Below, piece by piece: positions 1 to 4,768 of a DNA stretch of 6,972 nucleotides. The notes beneath the pieces were generated by a model, which searched no databases, was not told the DNA's origin, and saw nothing but the letters and a program-made list of their open reading frames with translations. How positions within the stretch are numbered: position 1 is the first letter of the stretch; each line of letters begins with the position of its first letter. This DNA comes from Promethearchaeota archaeon. GTDB lineage: Archaea; Asgardarchaeota; Lokiarchaeia; Sigynarchaeales; SOKP01. Made by a program: the position numbers and the translations under genes. Location of the stretch: positions 1-6,972 of the forward strand of contig JAEOTJ010000013.1 in assembly GCA_016839905.1 (NCBI GenBank), written 5' to 3'.

Positions 1-904
1 AAGCTAGCATTATAGGACTTAAATTTCCAGAAAATGTAATTTTATCTCCATACTTTTTATTTAACTTAAAAATATCATATTCAGGATTTGCAGTTGTTGA
101 CTCAACGGGATTAATAACATCAACGCCGCAATTGATAATATCTTCAAAAATTTCTGATAAATCACCATCAGAATGTAATAATATCTTACAATCATTTTTA
201 TGAGCATAATCACAAATTCGCTTTATCCAAGGAAATATATATTTCTGATATAAACTAGGGCTCATAAATAGACCATTTTTAAAGCCATAATCATCCCATA
301 ATAATATCATTTGGGCATCATTTTCAGTTAATATCTTTACCAATTCAAGAGTAAAAGAGCCACGGTCGTCAAACACTTTTTTTATTTCTTTTTCTCTGCT
401 TAATAATCTAGAAAATACTTCTAATCCAAAACCTTCCCATGTACACTCCATTAAAGAACCCGTTGCGGGAATAGAAAATACTTCATCATTCATTTCCTTT
501 TGAACTTTCCTTCCCTCTAGAAATTGTGTCAAACGCGTATTTAAGTTTGGATCTGGTAGTTCCCAACTCTCATAATCTTCAAAGCTTTTAAAGTAACCTC
601 CATGATAAGCCATTATTTGAGTACCATCTTCATATGGTTCAAACTTCATAATTCTTCCATATTCGTCGATAAATCCCTTTCCTCTTTTAAGAAATTTGCG
701 TGGATACAAACCAACATAAGTTAAAACTAGATCAATTCCAACTTTTCTTAAAAACTCATAAGATAATTTGTAACCTCCTGCTCCTTTAGGATCAATACCA
801 TAATGTTTCATGATAGTATTATTTGTAAAAGCGCTTTCAAATGCCGGAACTTTATCTGGCTCCTCGTGATTTACAGCCTTTAATACTCTTTCTGGTGCCT
901 TTAT
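1..904 (-). CDS. URO-D superfamily protein (uroporphyrinogen decarboxylase / corrinoid methyltransferase-like), 3' end outside window
   Basis: Reading the minus strand from 904 gives 301 codons without a stop, running off the left edge; full-length relatives are usually about 340-360 residues. The N-terminus (KAPERVLKAVNHEEPDKVP) is the classical URO-D family opening. Later segments are also typical: WDDYGFKNGLFMSP (about 203-216), LLHSDGDL (about 242-249) and a GNLSP segment near 293. Family members either decarboxylate uroporphyrinogen or transfer methyl groups to and from corrinoid proteins and coenzyme M. The zinc-binding His-x-Cys of MtaA/MtbA-type methyltransferases is His-Ser-Asp here, so substrate and metal chemistry cannot be assigned. 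The frame opens after an in-frame TAA at 908-910. The first in-frame ATG (809-811) would delete 31 conserved residues. The residue that should be Met is encoded by ATA (902-904), preceded by a GGGGG ribosome-binding-like run (912-916) seven bases upstream. The family call is firm; the exact role is unknown. Confidence 0.9.
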   Translation of the reverse strand, partial: MKAPERVLKAVNHEEPDKVPAFESAFTNNTIMKHYGIDPKGAGGYKLSYEFLRKVGIDLVLTYVGLYPRKFLKRGKGFIDEYGRIMKFEPYEDGTQIMAYHGGYFKSFEDYESWELPDPNLNTRLTQFLEGRKVQKEMNDEVFSIPATGSLMECTWEGFGLEVFSRLLSREKEIKKVFDDRGSFTLELVKILTENDAQMILLWDDYGFKNGLFMSPSLYQKYIFPWIKRICDYAHKNDCKILLHSDGDLSEIFEDIINCGVDVINPVESTTANPEYDIFKLNKKYGDKITFSGNLSPIMLA

Positions 905-1004
905 TTCTTATCCCCCGAAATACTTAAAATTAATTTAAATTATAATTAATGAATATACTATATTCCTTAAATAAAGAATTCTTGAAAAATAAAGTTCGTG
1001 ATTT
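905..1004. promoter_or_regulatory. Divergent promoter region between the URO-D-like gene and the DNA glycosylase
   Basis: This 100-bp spacer is strongly AT-rich and must carry promoters for both divergent genes. For the minus-strand gene, a TATA-like AATTTAAATT centred near 936 predicts transcription starting about base 910, so its leader would be very short. For the plus-strand glycosylase, CTTAAATA at 966-973 predicts a start near 996, leaving a leader of about nine bases. A GTGAT run at 998-1002, complementary to the archaeal 16S tail, lies just before the ATG. The box assignments rest on sequence and distance only. Confidence 0.5.
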
Positions 1005-1619
1005 ATGAAAGCGTTTAAACCGCTTGTAAGAGATTTTTTCGTTAGAGATACATTGACTGTTGCAAGAGAACTACTTGGAAGTTATTTAGTAAGAAAGACG
1101 TCAACGGGGAATATAGTTGGGAAAATCATTGAAGTTGAGGCATATCTAGGACCAAAGGATAAAGCTAGCCATTCATATAACTACAAGAACACTGAGAGAA
1201 CTAAAGTAATGTATATGGTTCCCGGATCGTTATATATCTATTTCATTTATGGATTATATCATTGTTTAAATGTTATAACGGAACCAGAAGAAATGCCATG
1301 CGCTGTGTTAATTCGACAATTATATCCTATTGATGGAATTGGACTGATGACTAAAAATAGAAATGCTAAAATTGGAGAAAATTTTGAAAATTTAACTGAT
1401 GGACCTGGTAAACTGTGTATGGCTTTCAATATAACAAAAAACAAATTTAATGGGATAGATTCTTGTTCTCTTAACTCAAAATTGTTTTTCGTTGAAGGAG
1501 AGAAAATTAAGGATAATTTAATTGCTGTTAATAAAAGAATTGGAATAGATTATGCGGAGGAAGATAAAGATCTGCTATTAAGATTTACTATAAAAAATGA
1601 AAAATCCTTACCAGATTAG
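1005..1619 (+). CDS. mpg: 3-methyladenine / alkyladenine DNA glycosylase (AAG/MPG family)
   Basis: This 204-residue protein has the usual length for prokaryotic AAG-family monofunctional glycosylases. They flip out alkylated or deaminated purines (3-methyladenine, hypoxanthine, ethenoadenine) and cut the N-glycosidic bond to start base excision repair. The signature VEAYLGPKDKASH sits at residues 44-56. By alignment with human AAG, Glu45 is the catalytic Glu125, Tyr47 and His56 match Tyr127 and His136, Tyr77/Tyr79 match Tyr157/Tyr159, Tyr82 matches the DNA-intercalating Tyr162, and Asn89 matches Asn169. The VLIRQLYP segment (101-108) and the late KRIGIDYA segment (177-184) are also family hallmarks. 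The active site looks complete, so an active enzyme is expected. It is probably monocistronic: it diverges from the URO-D-like gene, and a T-rich stretch follows the stop. Confidence 0.96.
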   Translation: MKAFKPLVRDFFVRDTLTVARELLGSYLVRKTSTGNIVGKIIEVEAYLGPKDKASHSYNYKNTERTKVMYMVPGSLYIYFIYGLYHCLNVITEPEEMPCAVLIRQLYPIDGIGLMTKNRNAKIGENFENLTDGPGKLCMAFNITKNKFNGIDSCSLNSKLFFVEGEKIKDNLIAVNKRIGIDYAEEDKDLLLRFTIKNEKSLPD

Positions 1620-1621
1620 CA

Positions 1622-1634
1622 TTTTCAATTTTTT
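1622..1634 (+). terminator. T-rich 3' end behind the glycosylase
   Basis: A TTTT run followed by TTTTTT (1629-1634) begins two bases after the glycosylase stop codon. Archaeal RNA polymerase can terminate at such U-tracts without a hairpin, and no hairpin is seen. This is inferred from composition only. Confidence 0.4.
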
Positions 1635-1661
1635 CTTAAATCAATTTTGACATTAATGGAT

Positions 1662-1671
1662 AAATTTAAAT
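1662..1671 (+). promoter_or_regulatory. Possible TATA box for the first V4R-like gene
   Basis: AAATTTAAAT lies 77 bases upstream of the TTG start at 1748 and would place a transcript start near 1690. A second AT-rich candidate, ATTTATATTA at 1721-1730, is close enough to give a nearly leaderless transcript. A good ribosome-binding site before the start makes the upstream box more likely. Confidence 0.35.
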
Positions 1672-1747
1672 GTTTGTTTTTTCACATATCCCATGCAATA
1701 GGGTTAATGGTTAAAATATTATTTATATTAATTTTATAGGTGATTAG

Positions 1748-2194
1748 TTGGTAAAGGATGCACTAAAGTTTTTTCAGGCATATATTCGTGAGATGATTGA
1801 TGTGGGGGGACCTAATTTACCCAAAGCTATTTCTACAAAATCTGGTGCAAAATTAGGAAAATTGTATAAAAAAAAAGGCTTATCACAAGATTTGGAAATC
1901 GCCTTAAAGCAAATTTATTCAGCATTAAAAGCAAAACCGAAGATAACAAAATTAAACGAAAATAGCTATGAAGTAATTTTAAAGTATTCTAAAAAGTTTT
2001 GTCCTATAGGCGGAGGACCAAGCTCTTCAAGGGCTCCTATTTTCCAAAAAAACATTTGTATTCCCTATACGAGAGGATTTTTGAATGAACTATTCCCTAA
2101 TTTAAACTTTGAAGCTGATATTCTTAAGTGCATCCCCTTGAATAATCAAAAAACTTGCCATTACATCCTAAAAGTTGAAAAGAAAAAAGTTTAG
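1748..2194 (+). CDS. Small V4R-like four-cysteine protein, first of a tandem pair
   Basis: This is a 148-residue soluble protein with no signal peptide or membrane segment. The N-terminal half is helical and basic (DALKFF..., GAKLGKLYKKKG). The C-terminal half contains FCPIGG (84-89), ICIPYT (103-108) and two further cysteines before a terminal strand (HYILKV). The cysteines are at 85, 104, 128 and 137. The ending, with a Cys, eight residues, a Cys and then an aromatic/aliphatic strand, resembles V4R (4-vinyl reductase / hydrocarbon-binding) and related archaeal sensor domains, where cysteines may bind zinc or a ligand. That assignment is pattern-based and no enzymatic function can be given. 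It starts at TTG (1748), supported by AGGTGA at 1738-1743 four bases upstream and by alignment with the next gene, which it matches at roughly half its positions. The paralogues are 168 bp apart on the same strand. Confidence 0.8.
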   Translation: MVKDALKFFQAYIREMIDVGGPNLPKAISTKSGAKLGKLYKKKGLSQDLEIALKQIYSALKAKPKITKLNENSYEVILKYSKKFCPIGGGPSSSRAPIFQKNICIPYTRGFLNELFPNLNFEADILKCIPLNNQKTCHYILKVEKKKV

Positions 2195-2241
2195 ATTAAA
2201 TAAGGTAGCCATTTCCAATTTCCAACTAATAAAATACTCTG

Positions 2242-2278
2242 GATAATTCAAATTATCTTGAATGGGAAGCTCTTCCCA
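2242..2278. repeat. Two adjacent short inverted repeats between the V4R-like genes
   Basis: GATAATT-CA-AATTATC (2242-2257) is followed five bases later by TGGGAAG-CT-CTTCCCA (2263-2278). Both have perfect 7-bp arms around two central bases, so they suit dimeric repressor sites as well as cruciforms; a two-base loop is tight for an RNA hairpin. They lie about 50-85 bases after the first gene's stop and 85-120 before the next start. They could be operators for the second gene or part of a 3' end. Confidence 0.6.
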
Positions 2279-2346
2279 GACTTATTATTAAATAAATAAT
2301 AACTATAACAATAATTAAATAGTTCAAAATCGAGAATTAATTAATC

Positions 2347-2356
2347 TTTTTTTTTT
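2347..2356 (+). promoter_or_regulatory. T10 tract immediately upstream of the second V4R-like start
   Basis: Ten consecutive T residues end six bases before the ATG at 2363, in a leader with no purine-rich ribosome-binding site. Such a run is a typical archaeal termination signal, so transcription from the upstream paralogue may stop or be attenuated here. A TATA-like ATAATTAAAT at 2311-2320 would start transcripts near 2342, just before the tract. The role is inferred. Confidence 0.35.
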
Positions 2357-2362
2357 AATAAA

Positions 2363-2851
2363 ATGGAAAATGCTGTGAAGATGTCGAAAAACCGGGATGC
2401 GTTAAAATTTTTTCAAAATTTTATTTCTCAGATGATTGATATTGGTGGGGAAAATCTCCCTAAATCAATTTCTACTAGTTTGGGTGCAAAATTAGGTAAA
2501 ATGTTAAAAGAGAGAGGCTTTATCGGAGTTGAAAGCAGTTTGAAAAAAATATACAATGTTTTAAATGCTAAAACTAAGATAAAAACTCTAAATGACGATC
2601 CCAAAACATTGGATATAACACTTAAATATTCAAATAAATTTTGCCCCATTGGTGGTAAGGTTAATCCTGATAAAGCTGAACTTATACAAAATACAATATG
2701 TATACCTTATACAATTGCAATATTGAATTCTTTCGATCCTGAGTTTAAATATGAATCCGAAATATTAGAGTGTATACTGAATTCTAATAATAGACATTGC
2801 AGATATAAACTGATTATCAAACCAAAAAAATCAATTGAAAAAAATGAGTAA
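2363..2851 (+). CDS. Small V4R-like four-cysteine protein, second of a tandem pair
   Basis: This 162-residue paralogue of the preceding gene shares DALKFFQ, the MID-x-GG-x-NLPK segment, GAKLGK, KFCPIGG and CIPYT. Its cysteines at 94, 113, 137 and 146 have exactly the same spacing (19, 24, 9). The unchanged spacing despite divergence elsewhere suggests the four cysteines form one functional site, perhaps metal-binding. The end (ILECI, then HCRYKLII) has the V4R-like pattern. It differs from its neighbour by a longer N-terminus and a basic tail. ATG 2363 gives the longest form; ATG 2381 starts nearer the conserved DALKFF block and is a real alternative, since neither has a clear ribosome-binding site. 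The gene may have its own promoter. It runs convergently into the SRP RNA gene, with only about 16 bases between the two 3' ends. Function is not known. Confidence 0.8.
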   Translation: MENAVKMSKNRDALKFFQNFISQMIDIGGENLPKSISTSLGAKLGKMLKERGFIGVESSLKKIYNVLNAKTKIKTLNDDPKTLDITLKYSNKFCPIGGKVNPDKAELIQNTICIPYTIAILNSFDPEFKYESEILECILNSNNRHCRYKLIIKPKKSIEKNE

Positions 2852-2860
2852 TTAGGAATA

Positions 2861-2874
2861 GGTTTAAAAAAACC
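2861..2874 (-). terminator. Terminator shared by convergent V4R-like gene and SRP RNA
   Basis: GGTTT-AAAA-AAACC forms a small perfect hairpin. On the minus strand the segment contains seven consecutive Ts (2866-2872), the expected U-tract 3' end of the SRP RNA. On the plus strand it lies ten bases after the V4R-like stop codon and could serve that gene too. Confidence 0.55.
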
Positions 2875-3177
2875 TGAACCTCGATATCAATCCTACTATT
2901 ATGACCAAGTATCTCATGGTCCTCCACACCTGCACTATAAAGCGCGAACTACTATTCGTACGGATGCTCCCGCCAGGGCCTGTCCGGTTTTGAAATTACG
3001 AGTTTATGTATTTCCTACAAAATACACCACTCTGTAACCCGTCTATGTAGCCGATGCTTCAACGGAACATAAGATTGGATAATAGTACTCATGAATTCTT
3101 AATTCAGGCACTTTCCGCTAATGAGCTTTTTACGGTCATTCCAGCTAAAGGGAAATCAGCCGTTGCCCAAATTGGCC
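2868..3177 (-). ncRNA. ffs: Archaeal signal recognition particle (7S / SRP) RNA
   Basis: This non-coding stretch is visibly less AT-rich than its surroundings and folds as an archaeal SRP RNA on the minus strand. Helix 8 lies at 2962-2985: GG-ACAGG-CCC-loop-GGG-AGCAU-CC, with the conserved CAGG and AGCA sides of the symmetric loop that SRP54 binds. It is preceded by AACCGG as in other SRP RNAs. Helix 6 is a hairpin (3008-3025) capped by GUAG, the GNAR-type loop recognised by SRP19. Helix 5 is supported by perfect 9-bp pairing of 3079-3087 with 2894-2902, continuing as CCAA/TTGG and further blocks. A helix 1 pairing (3165-3173 with 2871-2879, several G-U pairs) would close the ends. The helix 8 tetraloop (2972-2975) reads UGGC instead of GNAR. 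The length of about 310 nt is normal for archaea. The ends are estimated from the TATA box and the U-tract. The RNA scaffolds the particle that directs ribosomes to the membrane. Confidence 0.92.
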
Positions 3178-3195
3178 AATTTAATTCAATTTATT

Positions 3196-3207
3196 ATATA
3201 ATTTAAA
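3196..3207 (-). promoter_or_regulatory. TATA box of the SRP RNA gene
   Basis: On the minus strand TTTAAATTATAT lies about 26 bases before the predicted first SRP RNA nucleotide near 3177. This is the usual archaeal TATA-to-start distance. It sits in the 57-bp gap between the 187-aa gene and the RNA, giving the RNA its own promoter. Confidence 0.6.
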
Positions 3208-3234
3208 TTTTATCTTACTTACCATAGAAATCTA

Positions 3235-3798
3235 TTATGGAATAGAATGCCAAGCTGCTAAATCTATGCGCCCAGTAACTATAGTCACTTTCTTAGGGAA
3301 ACTCTCTATTGACGCTCTCTTCCTCATATGAAATGGATAAAAAAGAAAAATTCCGTCATCTGTCTTAATAGCAGATGGTTCTTTTAGGATACGTTTAAAC
3401 CATTTTGGTTCCATACGAGGAATCCACTTTTCCGGAACAGCATAGGATTCAATATACTCACTGGTTAATATAATATGCTTTTTATTGCATTTTGCATTGA
3501 ATCCTTTTTTTCCTTTTAACTCATCAATGAGTTCTATTGAATAATACTCTTCTGACATAAATGGTTGGTTATTCATTCCCTCCTTATACTCTGCATAAGG
3601 AGATCTCAAGACACACAATAGCATTTCAACATGGTAACCAATATAACTTCGAAGATCATAGAAAAGATCATTTATTTTAAGTTCTAAGCCACTTTGAAGC
3701 TTTCCTGTTATCTTGAAAGTCAATCCACCATATTTTTTATCTTCTATAACATCAATGTCTGAAATGAAGACTCTCAAAATTATATCACTGTGTTCCAA
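3235..3798 (-). CDS. Hypothetical 187-aa protein
   Basis: I do not recognise this protein. It is soluble, with no signal peptide or membrane helix. The sequence alternates short hydrophobic strands with charged turns, suggesting a beta-rich fold in the first 60-100 residues (IILRVFISDIDVI, GLTFKITGKL, YIGYHVEMLL). An OB-like fold is possible but unproven. The C-terminal half has conspicuous aromatic and basic patches (EKWIPRMEPKWFKRIL, FYPFHMRKR, AAWHSIP). The frame opens after an in-frame TAA about 20 bases upstream, and the best available start is TTG at 3796-3798. No ribosome-binding site precedes it. A TATA-like stretch around 3820-3830 would give an almost leaderless transcript. It is transcribed in the same direction as the SRP RNA gene, which begins 57 bases past its stop, but no functional link is implied. 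Confidence 0.75.
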   Translation of the reverse strand: MEHSDIILRVFISDIDVIEDKKYGGLTFKITGKLQSGLELKINDLFYDLRSYIGYHVEMLLCVLRSPYAEYKEGMNNQPFMSEEYYSIELIDELKGKKGFNAKCNKKHIILTSEYIESYAVPEKWIPRMEPKWFKRILKEPSAIKTDDGIFLFYPFHMRKRASIESFPKKVTIVTGRIDLAAWHSIP

Positions 3799-4000
3799 TA
3801 GAAAGAAAGAAATTTACTCTTAATAACTTAAGGAGAGTAATAACTAATTAGTCAGATAAAATTACATTTAATAAAAATATACTTCAATCATCTTAGTGAA
3901 TCTAATAAAAAACCTATTAAAAATTCATGTAAAATTAGGAAATAATGAATTTTCTTTATTTATTTTAAAATGAGGTTTTTTAGACAGAATTATTTAAGAT
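3799..4000. other. AT-rich intergenic region with promoter and terminator signals
   Basis: No gene is seen in these 200 bases. The left part should hold the promoter for the 187-aa gene. The right part should hold the 3' end of the two-gene operon and contains the nested inverted repeat described separately. Confidence 0.6.
3906..3982. repeat. Nested inverted repeat behind the winged-helix operon
   Basis: The outer arms TAAAAAACCT (3906-3915) and AGGTTTTTTA (3973-3982) are perfect 10-bp complements. Inside them AAAATTCAT (3920-3928) and ATGAATTTT (3945-3953) are perfect 9-bp complements. Together they can fold into one interrupted stem-loop of 77 bases. It lies just beyond the stop of the 4001-4768 gene and each strand ends in a T-run, so a terminator is the simplest reading. 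AT-rich DNA makes chance repeats commoner. Confidence 0.5.
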
Positions 4001-4768
4001 TTAGATAAAATATTTTTCTTGATTTTCTTCTATTTCTTTGATTCCATTTTTATTTATTATTGCACCTTCTTTATTCAAATGGATTAATTTATCCTTATAT
4101 AAACCATTTAAATATGTTGATACATATGAAGCTTGTTTTGGTTTTAAAATTAAGTTTAACTCCTGTCGAGTCATTCTCTTTGGAAATTGATATAAAATTA
4201 GCAATAAATCTTCTTTAAATTTCAATCCTTTTTTAAGAATCATAATTTCACCATCTTCGAATTGTTCAATAGTAGGGATTTTTTTTTCCATAATTGAATT
4301 GGTTAAAATTATGGCATTTTCAAAAGAGATATCAAAAAAAATTATTATTACTTGAGATATTACCCAATTACAAGCCGTAATAACAAAATCAAAATCTATA
4401 GAATCTGCATTAGTCATTTTTATATGCGCTACTCTTTTTTTGCTTCTAATGGAAAAAACAGCTTTTAGAATTTGTGGAATAACCAAATATAACATTTCTT
4501 CTTTAGCAGAAGGTTTATGTAATTTTAAAAGGTCGTTATAAAATTCTCCAAATTCTATCTTGTTTAAATCAACCTTTTTCAATGGTTCAGATAATTGCTT
4601 TAGACATGCAATGCAAACTTCACTGAATCTAGCAGCATGTAGTAGTCCTTTGGTTACATCTCCTAGCCAATATGCGGACTTAGTTCTTTCAAACTCAAAA
4701 AGGAGCTCTTTTGCGAAGGATTTACCAAATATATTTTGAAATTTTTTCATTATAAATTTTTGGTTCAT
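4001..4768 (-). CDS. HEPN-like helical protein with C-terminal winged helix; second gene of a coupled operon
   Basis: This 255-residue protein has a mainly helical N-terminal part (about 1-165) and a C-terminal winged-helix-like part (about 185-255: LLLILYQFPKRMTRQELN, then a recognition-helix-like segment and INKNGIKEIEE). The helical part contains WLGDVTKGLLHAARFSEVC (34-52) and RSKKRVAHI (108-116) followed by ACNWVISQ (132-139). Arg108 and His115, six residues apart, match the Rx4-6H active-site pattern of HEPN ribonucleases, but the family match is inferred, not proven. The start is ATG 4766-4768: it overlaps the upstream stop as ATGA, with GAGGA nine bases before it. A TTG nine bases further upstream is less likely. 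The overlap implies translational coupling with the tri-winged-helix protein. It may be an effector such as an RNase, or only a regulator. There is no signal peptide and no clear membrane segment. Confidence 0.72.
   Translation of the reverse strand: MNQKFIMKKFQNIFGKSFAKELLFEFERTKSAYWLGDVTKGLLHAARFSEVCIACLKQLSEPLKKVDLNKIEFGEFYNDLLKLHKPSAKEEMLYLVIPQILKAVFSIRSKKRVAHIKMTNADSIDFDFVITACNWVISQVIIIFFDISFENAIILTNSIMEKKIPTIEQFEDGEIMILKKGLKFKEDLLLILYQFPKRMTRQELNLILKPKQASYVSTYLNGLYKDKLIHLNKEGAIINKNGIKEIEENQEKYFI

Noticed and set aside
809..811. ATG at 809-811 as the start of the URO-D-like gene
   Set aside because: It would discard 31 residues that match the conserved family N-terminus, so it is probably not the real start.
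1259..1444. 61-codon minus-strand frame inside the glycosylase gene
   Set aside because: It lies opposite a well-supported conserved gene and its translation has no family-like features; it is a shadow.
2211..2224. Tandem ATTTCCA ATTTCCA as the start of a repeat array
   Set aside because: There are only two 7-base copies and no further units or spacers; too short to be a CRISPR or meaningful array.
2428..2649. 73-codon minus-strand frame inside the second V4R-like gene
   Set aside because: The plus strand encodes a paralogue of the preceding gene with conserved cysteines; the opposite frame is a by-product.
2868..3177. RNase P RNA as an alternative for the structured RNA
   Set aside because: A GGAAAGU run and an ACAGAG looked suggestive, but the other universally conserved RNase P blocks are missing, while SRP helices 5, 6 and 8 all fit.
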